Shown: positions 1 through 7,360 of the stretch, piece after piece
How the letters are laid out: every line of letters begins with the position of its first letter
How positions within the stretch are numbered: position 1 is the stretch's first letter
Assembly: GCA_018715225.1 (NCBI GenBank)
Contig: DVMB01000044.1
Coordinates: 1-45,545, forward strand
DNA length: 45,545 bases
Source of the DNA: Candidatus Onthoplasma faecigallinarum
GTDB taxonomy: Bacteria; Bacillota; Clostridia; Christensenellales; UBA1242
Direction of reading: 5' to 3'
Notes under the pieces: model-generated
Database searches by the model: none
What the model saw: only the letters and a program-made list of their open reading frames with translations
Told to the model about the DNA's origin: nothing
Translations under genes and position numbers: made by a program

Positions 1-767
1 TTGTCCGTGTAATTCCCGATATTTGTAAATTGCAATGTATCAAAATTAAAATAGAAAACATTATACCAGCAATTAATAATAATCCCATTCTCAACGACAC
101 TTGATACAACTCTAGGATTAGATGACATGTATGAGTCGTAAGAACAGGCGAAAACATTATCGTTATAACATAATATAAACCCTGAAAATCCTGTATTATA
201 TAAGATTTTAGTATTGTCATCAACAGTTGCAACCTGTGGCTGAACTAACTGCTGTAAACGGTAATTGTCATCAATTTTTGTTACCTGTAATGTCTTTTCA
301 CTAAAAACATAAATGCCTGGAGCCCCATAATTGTACGTGAAAATGACGTTTGAACCATAATTTGTCTTTACTTTTAAATATAAATTATCGACATCATGTT
401 CTACCTTAATGGCTGTGTTATTACTAAAGTCCAAATAATAAAAATATTTTTTTGTATTATCTCGAATGAACAATAGCACATTCCCTGATTCTGTTTCTTG
501 GGTTGTCACACCTTTTGAAAAATCATCGTCAATGTTAAATGTGTTAACAATGCCCGCCATGCTATTGGTCAACTCCTGCTCCAAATTTTCTATCTTATCT
601 TTATCTGCTTGCGAATTTGCTATGGTATTACCAATCAAATCTGTACTACCATATGATACGTTTAATTTTCCTTGATCACTTGGAATAGTAGCCAACAACG
701 CTACCGCCCCTGCCGATAATGCTAAAGTTCCCAATGCTGTAAATATTATTGCTTTTGCTTTTCCCAT
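1..767 (-). CDS. Exported hypothetical protein, partial (C-terminus beyond the left edge)
   Basis: The reading frame opens at ATG 767 and stays open to the window edge (255 codons seen). A strong AGGAGG ribosome site overlaps the stop codon of the preceding gene, so it is translationally linked to it. Residues 1-30 form a basic start followed by a hydrophobic Ala/Leu-rich stretch, which looks like a signal peptide or membrane anchor. Residues about 48-70 are charged and heptad-like (a short coiled coil). The rest is rich in Asn, Tyr and Val with a beta-sheet character, as in secreted surface proteins. I do not recognise the family. It is the last visible member of a four-gene run of exported proteins in the mobile element. 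Export is inferred from the N-terminus only. Confidence 0.75.
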   Translation of the reverse strand, partial: MGKAKAIIFTALGTLALSAGAVALLATIPSDQGKLNVSYGSTDLIGNTIANSQADKDKIENLEQELTNSMAGIVNTFNIDDDFSKGVTTQETESGNVLLFIRDNTKKYFYYLDFSNNTAIKVEHDVDNLYLKVKTNYGSNVIFTYNYGAPGIYVFSEKTLQVTKIDDNYRLQQLVQPQVATVDDNTKILYNTGFSGFILCYNDNVFACSYDSYMSSNPRVVSSVVENGIIINCWYNVFYFNFDTLQFTNIGNYTD

Positions 768-776
768 AATTTCCTC

Positions 777-2183
777 CTAATCTGTTATCACATATAAATT
801 TTGATTTCCATATATTTCAAATGTGTAGTTAGTATTATACATACTACCCATGCCATAACTTATTTTAAAATCTCCTGGATTAAAGATATAGCTTCCGTCT
901 TCATTCAAAGTTAAATAACAACTACCTTGAGAGTCGCCTGTATTTCCTTGAACGTTTGAAATTGTTATTTCAGTTCCAAAATTATTTGGATTTAATTCTA
1001 CCGCTTGGCTCTTTCCGTCAGAGCCTACAAAGGTACTATTCCAAATATTTATGTATATAGTAGATTTTGATAGGTCGACAACATAGCCGTTATTTTTAAA
1101 AAATTTTAATAAATTTGTATTAGTACTCGAACCTTCATCAACAATACTTATTGCTCGTGATATATATACTGATTCTAGTCGACCAAATAAGGCATAAAAT
1201 TCTATATCGGCTTCAATTTGCATTGTTGAAACATCTACTATGCTTTCTTTATCTAAAGACCAGCCTAAAAAGTTATAGCCTTCTCGTGTCGGTTCTTCAG
1301 GCTCGTTGGCATAATGACCTGATGATATAAATTTAGTGTCAACAACATCATTTTTAACCAGGAAATTGACTTCGAACGGATTGGCGTCGTATACAGCAGA
1401 TATTATTGTGTCCTGTTCCCCAAAACTGAAAATATTATTACTTATGCTTCCGTCTCCATTGATGATCTCCCAATTTAAAAACGGTTTATTGTCATAATCG
1501 TCAGGTGTAGCCAGTGTATAAGTTTCGCCCTTAACACCAGTTATAACAATATCCTGGGTATTGTTATTTAACTTTATGGTTAGACTTGAAGTACTTTCTT
1601 CAACTGTTCCTAAAACACCACCTATGTCGTATTTTGATTTCGCTAGTGTTATCGTAAAATTGTTTAAACTACAATATTTTTTAAAATAGGGCAATGCTTC
1701 TTTGTCCATGCTTACATTTAGCATGCTTGCTTCTGTGTACATGGCAAAATTAATAGATATTTCGGCTTCACAAATAATGGACTCATCTACATCATAGAAT
1801 GATTTTGTCATCGTTGCAGATATAGTCCCTGCTCTTTGTGATATATTTCCTATCAATTCTTCGTTGACATAAATGACATATTTGTTTTGATTGGCATTAA
1901 AATCTACACTGTCAAATTGATATGTATATGTTGCTTGTTCATCTTCTACGCCAAATGATACATCATTGATATTTTGTGAGAACAAGACATCTTCTTCTGT
2001 CAAATACTCTTTTAGTTCATAAGGTACGTAATCATAGACTTTAATATTTCCAAGCGTATAACTTTCTGGCTTAATATAATTAATATAATAAGCAAAGCAA
2101 AAGCCGAACGCTACGATGATAATTAAGCTAAAAATTACGATCCAAAGTGAAAACTGTTTATCACTATCATATCCTGCTCTCAT
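777..2183 (-). CDS. Membrane-anchored protein with an InlB B-repeat-like domain
   Basis: 468 residues. A short basic N-terminus is followed by one transmembrane segment at about residues 12-35, so the bulk should lie outside the cell. Residues about 265-330 match the Listeria-Bacteroides (InlB B-repeat, Flg_new) pattern: a VNF-type strand, a 'PTREGYNFLGWS' core and a closing 'FYALF'. An upstream stretch ('ETYTLATPDDYDNKPFLNWE') may be a second, diverged repeat. This domain type is found in secreted surface and adhesion proteins of Gram-positive bacteria. The start overlaps the end of the upstream gene by 4 bp, which indicates an operon. No sortase motif is visible at the C-terminus. Adhesion or receptor binding is inferred from the domain alone. 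Confidence 0.8.
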   Translation of the reverse strand: MRAGYDSDKQFSLWIVIFSLIIIVAFGFCFAYYINYIKPESYTLGNIKVYDYVPYELKEYLTEEDVLFSQNINDVSFGVEDEQATYTYQFDSVDFNANQNKYVIYVNEELIGNISQRAGTISATMTKSFYDVDESIICEAEISINFAMYTEASMLNVSMDKEALPYFKKYCSLNNFTITLAKSKYDIGGVLGTVEESTSSLTIKLNNNTQDIVITGVKGETYTLATPDDYDNKPFLNWEIINGDGSISNNIFSFGEQDTIISAVYDANPFEVNFLVKNDVVDTKFISSGHYANEPEEPTREGYNFLGWSLDKESIVDVSTMQIEADIEFYALFGRLESVYISRAISIVDEGSSTNTNLLKFFKNNGYVVDLSKSTIYINIWNSTFVGSDGKSQAVELNPNNFGTEITISNVQGNTGDSQGSCYLTLNEDGSYIFNPGDFKISYGMGSMYNTNYTFEIYGNQNLYVITD

Positions 2184-3382
2184 GCTAACCCTCCTGTCAA
2201 TGTTGGTATTGTATCTCTAACATTTAAAATTTTGAAATCTTGCTGTTCTGTCGATGTAATTATAAAGCTTTCAAACGGTCCAACAAAATAAGTCATATCG
2301 ATACCCACTACATCATAATTTAAGTTGTCTAAATTGATATAGACAGAAACATTTTTGTTTAAAAATTCGTACATCAGTGCAGAATCGATTGTCAAATAAT
2401 AACCGTCATAATACGAACTCTCTAATCTGGATAACATACTTTCAGTAATAATATAACTGTTATCGTCTGTCCAGTAGTCTTCAGCATTTGTGCCGTCATC
2501 ATATGCCCAGGTTGTCGAATTTGCTATTTGGTGGAACATGCTATCACTGGCTTTAGTCGCTCCGTCTTTGTGATATGTTATCTTTATCTGCATATAATTT
2601 TTTAAGTCTGTTACATCTGGCAATTCGACATACTGACGCCCGTTATACTCGAGCAAATAATAGTAATCTGCACAGTCTAGATAGTTGATGTAATACACTG
2701 AATTATTTTCTCTGGCACTATCTCTTAATGCTGATTGGATAATGTAGTCAGCCATTGAGTACCAACTATATTTGCTGGTTATTGTTTCATATTTAGGGTT
2801 ACCAAATATCAAATTGACAGTGCTCCAGACGTCAGTTTTTAGATATGTTGTTGAATGTTCTTTTAGATTGATACTGTAATATGTGTCTTCGATGTTGATA
2901 TATAGTGTATCATTGACTTTGTCTAATTCTAATGCATATGAGCTTTCGCCTAAATCGTCTGTATTGTACAGGTATGATTCGCCTATGAAGACAGTGTTGT
3001 TCATGACACTATATCTGGCAATGCCTGTAACATCAGTTGTGGTTTTATAGTCAATCCCACGTTCTCGAACTTCATAATCACCTATAATTTGAATGCCAAA
3101 GCCCTTTATACCATTGCCTTCACTGTCTGTATACGAGTTCCATTGCACTTCGTATAGTTTTTCGCCATTGTTATTATCATTGCTCCATATCTCAACCTCG
3201 CATATTGGAATCTCTCCAGTTGAAGCATTAATTGTGGTCGCATAGCTGACCCCCAATGTCTCTGGTCTTCTAGTTGTGATCATGATGTATGACAAACACC
3301 CTATGATAAGCAGTGAAAGTATTGACAATCCTAGCATTACCCAGAATGTTATTTTTTGTGATTTGTTTAAATATTCTAACAT
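2180..3382 (-). CDS. Single-pass membrane protein, unknown function
   Basis: 400 residues with one transmembrane segment at about residues 12-37 next to the N-terminus, then a Tyr/Asp/Asn-rich, probably extracellular beta-rich region. I recognise no known domain. A GGAGGATAAGCAAATG arrangement shows that its ribosome site overlaps the stop codon of the 58-residue gene upstream, and its own end overlaps the next gene by 4 bp. It therefore sits inside a tight operon of exported proteins. The short-anchor plus ectodomain layout matches the following gene, although the sequences are not obviously related. It could be an adhesin, a conjugation surface protein or a virion attachment protein; the sequence does not decide. 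Confidence 0.75.
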   Translation of the reverse strand: MLEYLNKSQKITFWVMLGLSILSLLIIGCLSYIMITTRRPETLGVSYATTINASTGEIPICEVEIWSNDNNNGEKLYEVQWNSYTDSEGNGIKGFGIQIIGDYEVRERGIDYKTTTDVTGIARYSVMNNTVFIGESYLYNTDDLGESSYALELDKVNDTLYINIEDTYYSINLKEHSTTYLKTDVWSTVNLIFGNPKYETITSKYSWYSMADYIIQSALRDSARENNSVYYINYLDCADYYYLLEYNGRQYVELPDVTDLKNYMQIKITYHKDGATKASDSMFHQIANSTTWAYDDGTNAEDYWTDDNSYIITESMLSRLESSYYDGYYLTIDSALMYEFLNKNVSVYINLDNLNYDVVGIDMTYFVGPFESFIITSTEQQDFKILNVRDTIPTLTGGLA

Positions 3383-3386
3383 TTGC

Positions 3387-3563
3387 TTATCCTCCTATCC
3401 CGAAAAAATTTAAAAATTTGCCCACCGTTTTCATTGCATTTCCTGTCCAAATTGAAAACGAGCCTAAACTATCTAACAGCCATGTACCCGAGCAAATTGT
3501 CACAATTACAATAACTAATAATATTATGGTAATAGCTAAAGATAATTTTTTAAAAAATCCCAT
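3387..3563 (-). CDS. 58-residue small membrane protein
   Basis: ATG at 3563 is preceded by a strong GGAGGG ribosome site, and the frame ends in GGA-GGA-TAA, where the last codons form the ribosome site of the next gene. The peptide has a basic start (MGFFKKLS), a hydrophobic segment at residues about 9-27 rich in Ile, Leu and Val, then an amphipathic Gly/Ser/Phe-containing tail. Size and layout fit a small coat-type or pilin-like subunit, a holin-like peptide or a bacteriocin-type peptide. Its position, just after the replication gene and before larger single-TM proteins, is a coat-protein position in filamentous phages, but that is only an inference. Coding potential rests on the ribosome site and tight operon spacing. 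Confidence 0.65.
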   Translation of the reverse strand: MGFFKKLSLAITIILLVIVIVTICSGTWLLDSLGSFSIWTGNAMKTVGKFLNFFGIGG

Positions 3564-3580
3564 ACTTCCCTCCTTTTAAC

Positions 3581-4594
3581 TCAACATGAATTTACCCCTA
3601 ATTCTTTTTTATACTTCAGGAACCGTTGCTCTCGCTCGATTCTTTGTTGAGTCTTGAAAACGATATTTGACAACAACTTTGACTCTGGGGTATAAACGTT
3701 CCAGGGGAATCCCTTTCGTACCAACTCATCTGTCTTTTTCCAGGATGTTTTTTTACCTGCCTGCATAATGGCACCCATAATATATGGCGACCTGGTTTTG
3801 ATGTCCACTTTAGTCGTTACTTGAGCGACTATCGATTGGAACTCGCTGTCGGTAATGTTGAGATAAATGTCATTAAGAAGTGATTTGGTGTACTTTTTGC
3901 CGTCAAATATAAACCCACGTTCAGTCTCTGCTTCGTTATAGGCTTCAATCATATTATCGACGACTTCCAAAGCGGAGTTATAAAAATTGCCACTGTCATA
4001 GTAATCAAAATATTCCTTGAACAGCGTATTCGTATAATCTCTTCTATCATTGCCAGAGAACTCACGCACACGTGTAGGTGTACCTGCTCGTTGATAGGTT
4101 CTAAATTTGTTAGTGTTATCATCTTCAAAAGCAGTCTCACGTGCGTGCGTATTTTTATTAATATTAATATTTTTATATTTATAACTAACTAGAACTAGAT
4201 TAATTAAGTTAACTAGTATATTAAGTATAGGGTTGTTGTCTGTGTTATTTTGGACAGATTTGTCTTGATTTTTGACAAATTTGTCAAAAACTGACGCTAA
4301 AATATCCTGATTAGCGTAATCTTCATTTTTTAAATCATCTTTATTGACAACAAAGATTGCTTTTTTGATATTTTTAAAATTTATCAAAGCGATCAAGTTT
4401 GCATTGATAAGTTCCTTTTTATATCTCTCCAAAGTTCGATTGGATACGTTATTTAATTGACTTGAAAAATACATGTCGTCTTTTTGGCATACTCCGTCTT
4501 CAGCGGACTGCAAAATAAGACCGTACATCATCTTTGCACTGTCGCTAATATTTAATTTAGATACATGATCTGGTATGAACAAAAACCCCTCCAC
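3581..4594 (-). CDS. Replication-initiator-like winged-helix protein of the mobile element
   Basis: 337 residues. The N-terminal part (about 1-90) has the layout of RepA_N/replisome-organiser initiators: 'LNISDSAKMMYGLIL', then a helix-turn-helix with 'VSNRTLERYKKELINANLI'. The middle (about 105-160) is Asn/Lys-rich and carries a DKxVxN peptide repeat that reflects DNA direct repeats, a likely origin inside the gene. The C-terminus is basic. The outermost start is GTG 4594, which directly abuts the upstream stop codon and has a poor ribosome site. TTG 4582 has a GGAGG five bases upstream and may be the true start. The role (opening the element's origin) is inferred from domain layout and context. 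A DnaD-like phage replication protein is the alternative. Confidence 0.65.
   Translation of the reverse strand: MEGFLFIPDHVSKLNISDSAKMMYGLILQSAEDGVCQKDDMYFSSQLNNVSNRTLERYKKELINANLIALINFKNIKKAIFVVNKDDLKNEDYANQDILASVFDKFVKNQDKSVQNNTDNNPILNILVNLINLVLVSYKYKNININKNTHARETAFEDDNTNKFRTYQRAGTPTRVREFSGNDRRDYTNTLFKEYFDYYDSGNFYNSALEVVDNMIEAYNEAETERGFIFDGKKYTKSLLNDIYLNITDSEFQSIVAQVTTKVDIKTRSPYIMGAIMQAGKKTSWKKTDELVRKGFPWNVYTPESKLLSNIVFKTQQRIEREQRFLKYKKELGVNSC
4183..4288. other. Probable replication origin inside the initiator gene
   Basis: Two copies of a GACAnATTTGTC element lie at 4253-4264 and 4274-4285, 21 bp apart (two helical turns). The second extends to a perfect 18-bp palindrome at 4271-4288. Beside them is a very AT-rich stretch (about 4150-4235) containing three AACTAG hexamers (4187-4192, 4193-4198, 4211-4216). 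Iterons within the rep coding sequence are typical of RepA_N plasmids. That this is an origin is an inference. Confidence 0.45.
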
Positions 4595-4915
4595 CTAATT
4601 TGCTTTTTGTAATTTTTTATAAACATTTGGAGTAACCCAATGTTGAGGCTGATATTTTATCAATGGGAAAAATCCTATTCGTTTGGCTCGAAGAGTCTTC
4701 ATTCTACGGCGAAAAATTATTTCATCATCAAAAAACTCATGTGCCTCACTTGAATTGATTTGGTACTTAAATTCAAATCCCTTTTTCTCAATGTCTTTAA
4801 ATGCTTGCCAAAAGTTAGCTAAACGACATTGATAAGCCTCATCATTTCGAGTCTCTCGAGTACCAATATCAAACTCTAATTTTTCATCGACATTGTAATT
4901 TAATATGTATTTCAT
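4595..4915 (-). CDS. Small hypothetical protein of the mobile element
   Basis: 106 residues from ATG 4915, chosen because a GGGGGAAC ribosome site lies directly upstream; the frame is open further upstream but without a start signal. The protein is soluble, mixed charged and aromatic, with a basic centre ('RRRMKTLRAKR') that could contact nucleic acid. No family is recognised. Its TAG stop touches the GTG of the initiator gene, so the two are co-translated. The position, first in the minus-strand operon and just ahead of the initiator, suggests a role in replication or copy control, but nothing in the sequence proves it. Confidence 0.6.
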   Translation of the reverse strand: MKYILNYNVDEKLEFDIGTRETRNDEAYQCRLANFWQAFKDIEKKGFEFKYQINSSEAHEFFDDEIIFRRRMKTLRAKRIGFFPLIKYQPQHWVTPNVYKKLQKAN

Positions 4916-4941
4916 CGTTCCCCCTTTTCCCCTTTTAAAAT

Positions 4942-4983
4942 ATGACCCTAGGATTTGCACCCAATTAGACTAAACTCGGTCAT
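4942..4983. repeat. Hairpin A with shared 22-bp loop
   Basis: ATGACC (4942-4947) pairs with GGTCAT (4978-4983) and encloses the 22-bp sequence at 4951-4972, which recurs exactly at 5073-5094. On the minus strand the enclosed part can form a small inner stem with a seven-base TGCAAAT loop. It lies in the leader of the minus-strand operon. Just downstream are another hairpin (AGTGGGC 4989-4995 with GCCCACT 5003-5009) and a 12-bp palindrome CCTGTGCACAGG (5013-5024). Confidence 0.6.
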
Positions 4984-5061
4984 CATAGAGTGGGCAGAAA
5001 TAGCCCACTTTACCTGTGCACAGGGGTCATGCACAAAAAAGCATTTAGGTGTTTTAACCAT

Positions 5062-5106
5062 TGTAGGCATTGGGATTTGCACCCAATTAGACTATCTCTG
5101 CCTACA
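5062..5106. repeat. Hairpin B with the same 22-bp loop but a different stem
   Basis: TGTAGGCA (5062-5069) pairs perfectly with TGCCTACA (5099-5106) and encloses the same 22-bp block (5073-5094) as hairpin A, 122 bp away. On the minus strand an inner stem ATTGGG/CCCAAT closes the same TGCAAAT loop, giving a shape like an acceptor stem plus a T-arm. Different stems around an identical loop point to selection for structure. A further hairpin, CCAGC(AAAC)GCTGG, follows at 5111-5124. Confidence 0.6.
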
Positions 5107-5168
5107 TAAACCAGCAAACGCTGGCGGACTGACAGTCTAAAACGTACGGTCAATCCTTTTTAAAAGTT

Positions 5169-5196
5169 AACCTTTTTGTTTGTCGAACAGAAGGTT
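5169..5196. promoter_or_regulatory. Candidate operator for the Xre regulator, copy 1
   Basis: A dyad (AACCTT...AAGGTT with an inner TGTT...AACA) contains TGTCGAACA at 5181-5189. The same TGTCGAACAGrAGGTT block recurs at 5339-5353, overlapping the ribosome site of the Xre gene. Paired copies around a divergent promoter region are usual for phage-type repressors. No binding data exist; the assignment is an inference. Confidence 0.35.
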
Positions 5197-5335
5197 ATGT
5201 AATTCATTTTTAAATGAATTATCATAATTTTAATCTCAAAATGGGAATAAAGTCAACCGTTTTAACCCCTTTTTGATAAATTTATTAAAAAAATATTCAT
5301 TTTTGGGGAAAATTTTAAATAATGTGGTATCATAT

Positions 5336-5354
5336 CGTTGTCGAACAGGAGGTT
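5336..5354. promoter_or_regulatory. Candidate operator copy 2 / ribosome site of the Xre gene
   Basis: The block TGTCGAACAGGAGGTT repeats the block at 5181-5196 with one change. The AGGAGG inside it is also the ribosome site for ATG 5361. A TGGTATCAT extended -10-like sequence lies just upstream at about 5325-5333. Binding here would block translation or transcription of the regulator, consistent with autoregulation. Confidence 0.3.
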
Positions 5355-5360
5355 TTTTAT

Positions 5361-5672
5361 ATGAAAATTAAAGAATTAAGAACAAAAATGAAATTGTCTC
5401 AAAATGAAATTGCTAAAAAATTAGAGATACCACAAACAACATTTTATAATTATGAAACTGAACGAAATGATCCAAGTATCAAAACATTAATTAAAATGGC
5501 AGATTTTTTTAATGTAAGTATTGATGAGCTCGTAGGTCGAGATACTGATATGTTAAATTTAAAATTTTTAGATGATGACCAAAGCTTGATAATCAAATCT
5601 GTGCTTCGCATGAACAAAGAACAACTCACTTATACTAAAAAATTCGTTCAATCAATGATGACTGACATGTAG
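5361..5672 (+). CDS. Xre/Cro-family transcriptional regulator
   Basis: 103 residues. ATG 5361 is chosen over the upstream in-frame ATG at 5322 because an AGGAGG site lies eight bases before it and the HTH domain begins immediately. Residues 1-60 are a classic HTH_3/Xre fold: 'IKELRTKMKLSQNEIAKKL', then 'PQTTFYNYETERNDPSIKTL' and 'MADFFNVSIDELVG'. The C-terminal 40 residues are helical and probably mediate dimerisation. It is the likely master repressor of the integrated element, placed between the minus-strand replication operon and the plus-strand integrase, as in many prophages and integrative elements. The family call is secure; the targets are inferred. Confidence 0.92.
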   Translation: MKIKELRTKMKLSQNEIAKKLEIPQTTFYNYETERNDPSIKTLIKMADFFNVSIDELVGRDTDMLNLKFLDDDQSLIIKSVLRMNKEQLTYTKKFVQSMMTDM

Positions 5673-5681
5673 GCGGTGTCG

Positions 5682-5777
5682 ATGAGCGTAATTAATGAAG
5701 TCTTAAGGATAATTGACAACCAATTAGAAAATGAAAAAAAACACACTATGTCATCAACTCGATCATCGAGCAGTTGA
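5682..5777 (+). CDS. Possible 31-residue ORF before the integrase
   Basis: ATG 5682 begins a short charged, then Ser-rich frame ending in TGA 5775-5777. It overlaps an in-frame TTG (5774) that opens the integrase frame, giving a TTGA-type overlap that would allow coupled translation. The upstream GGCGG is a weak ribosome site. It may be a real small protein, a leader peptide or chance. No homology is recognisable. Confidence 0.3.
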   Translation: MSVINEVLRIIDNQLENEKKHTMSSTRSSSS

Positions 5778-5938
5778 CAAAGTGTGATGTAGATATCAAA
5801 TCGAATATAGCGTCTTTGTTAGGCAAAAGATGTCGTTTTGAGATGATGAGAAGACCAGACAAGGATAAAGATGTCATAATCGTTCAAGAAATAAATGAAA
5901 AGGAAGTTCCTCAAATGTTATTACAGGAGGAACTAGAA

Positions 5939-6997
5939 ATGAAATATCAAGGAATCACAATTCATAAAAATAAAACTTGCGACACATGGTACACCCGTTA
6001 CCGTGTCGGCGGAAAACAATATTATATCTCTGCAAGGACTCAAAAAGAGTGCCTGGAAAAATTAAAAAAAGCACTATATAATAAAAAACGTGATTATTTT
6101 ATGTCTCAAAAAGAAGAGACGCACAACAAATCGATAACGCTTTTAGATTGGTATCAAAAATGGCTAGAACTTTATAAAATTGGGAAAGTTAAAGAAACCA
6201 CGATAAAAGATTATGAAAAAACTCTAAAATTAATTCACGCCAACATCTTGAATAAAAGGGTTAGAGATATTAAAATAATTGAAGTGTTAGAAAATTTAAA
6301 CAATATTAAAGCGGAACGGCAAAGACAAAAAGCTTATGAATTTTTATACATGATATTTGAAAAAGCTAGAATCAATGATTATGTAGAAAAAAATATTATG
6401 GCAAATATTGATAAGCCAAAGCATAAGAAAAAGAATAGTCAACCGCTAACTAAAGAAGTGGAGCAAAGATTGATAGAAGCTTGCGACAAAGTGTTACATG
6501 GCGACTATTTGTTAGTATGCTTATATCAAGGATTGAGAAAAGGCGAATGTCTAGCAATTACAACAGACGATGTTAATTTTGAAAACAATACTATATCTAT
6601 CAATAAAAGTATCAATGACAGAAATCAATTTGACACTACTAAAAATGAGCAGAGTAATAGAATTATACCTATGTTCGATAGGACAAAACAAATTCTATTA
6701 AGATATAAAGATAAGCAAGGAAGAATCTTTAATTTTGGAAGCAAAATATTACAAAAAGCATTGAGAGAGATAAATACTCGAATTGCCTATCATTTAAAAA
6801 TTAAAGATTTGCGTAGTACCTTTATAACCAGGTGTCAAGAAATGAACATACCAGAGTTTATCATTCAATCATGGGTAGGACATACGATTGGTAGCAAAGT
6901 TACAAAATCTGTTTACACCAAATATAACGCACAAGACAACACTAAATATATAAATATATTTAACAATACAGAATTCTACTCAAATTCTACTCACTAA
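5939..6997 (+). CDS. int: Site-specific tyrosine integrase
   Basis: 352 residues from ATG 5939, chosen because a GGAGG site sits eight bases upstream; the frame is open back to TTG 5774 (55 extra residues), so a longer form is possible. Residues 1-50 resemble the arm-type DNA-binding domain (AP2-like, 'TWYTRYRVGGKQYYIS'), 65-155 the core-binding SAM-like domain, and 165-350 the catalytic domain. Visible catalytic residues are R200 ('YQGLRKGE'), a likely beta-hairpin Lys near 235, R292 ('KDLRSTF', where the usual HxxR His is Lys), H315 ('WVGH') and the nucleophile Tyr 326. It lies next to the 3' end of tRNA-Glu, the usual attachment position, and should catalyse integration and excision of the element to its left. 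Confidence 0.93.
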   Translation: MKYQGITIHKNKTCDTWYTRYRVGGKQYYISARTQKECLEKLKKALYNKKRDYFMSQKEETHNKSITLLDWYQKWLELYKIGKVKETTIKDYEKTLKLIHANILNKRVRDIKIIEVLENLNNIKAERQRQKAYEFLYMIFEKARINDYVEKNIMANIDKPKHKKKNSQPLTKEVEQRLIEACDKVLHGDYLLVCLYQGLRKGECLAITTDDVNFENNTISINKSINDRNQFDTTKNEQSNRIIPMFDRTKQILLRYKDKQGRIFNFGSKILQKALREINTRIAYHLKIKDLRSTFITRCQEMNIPEFIIQSWVGHTIGSKVTKSVYTKYNAQDNTKYINIFNNTEFYSNSTH

Positions 6998-7046
6998 AAA
7001 AAATGACCTGCCTCTCATCACTACATGTAGACAAGTCATTCAAGAT

Positions 7047-7070
7047 AAAAACACTATATATAGTATTTTT
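7047..7070. terminator. Probable bidirectional terminator between integrase and tRNA-Glu
   Basis: An A-run, a self-complementary ACTATATATAGT core and a T-run lie just after the integrase stop on one strand and just after tRNA-Glu on the other. The stem is AT-rich, so strength is uncertain. Confidence 0.4.
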
Positions 7071-7145
7071 TGGTAGTCCCAAGGGGAATCGAACCCCTGA
7101 TACCACCGTGAAAGGGTGGTGTCTTAACCGCTTGACCATGGGACC
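7071..7145 (-). tRNA. tRNA-Glu (anticodon TTC)
   Basis: A full cloverleaf on the minus strand: acceptor GGTCCCA pairs with TGGGACT, discriminator A, encoded CCA (7071-7073), and anticodon loop CTTTCAC with TTC. Its 3' end faces the integrase, so it is the likely attB of the mobile element. The gene is intact, meaning the element restored the 3' end on integration. No second copy of the tRNA 3' end is visible in the window; the other att site must lie beyond the left edge. Confidence 0.97.
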
Positions 7146-7211
7146 AGAAGAGAAGTTTGTTTTATTATTTTACTCTTTTAGGAAGGAAGAAGCTAAGTAA
7201 AATAATAAAAC

Positions 7212-7287
7212 TGGTGGCGGTGGGTAGAATCGAACTACCGATCTATCGGGTATGAACCGATTGCTTTAACCGCTGAGCCACACCGCC
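7212..7287 (-). tRNA. tRNA-Met (anticodon CAT), elongator type
   Basis: A cloverleaf with acceptor GGCGGTG, anticodon loop TTCATAC and encoded CCA. The GGCGGTGT start and overall sequence resemble the elongator tRNA-Met of Firmicutes rather than initiator tRNA. A CAT-anticodon tRNA-Ile2 is a less likely alternative. Confidence 0.93.
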
Positions 7288-7360
7288 ATAAACAAGTTTA
7301 GTATACTGAAATTGCAGTTGATTGTCAAGGTTTTTTCTACATTTTTTTATAATTTGTTTA

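Noticed and set aside
3313..3579. Plus-strand 88-codon frame
   Set aside because: It lies opposite the 58-residue membrane gene, which has a strong ribosome site and tight operon spacing.
7003..7200. Plus-strand frame of 65 codons after the integrase
   Set aside because: It runs antisense through tRNA-Glu and has no ribosome site.
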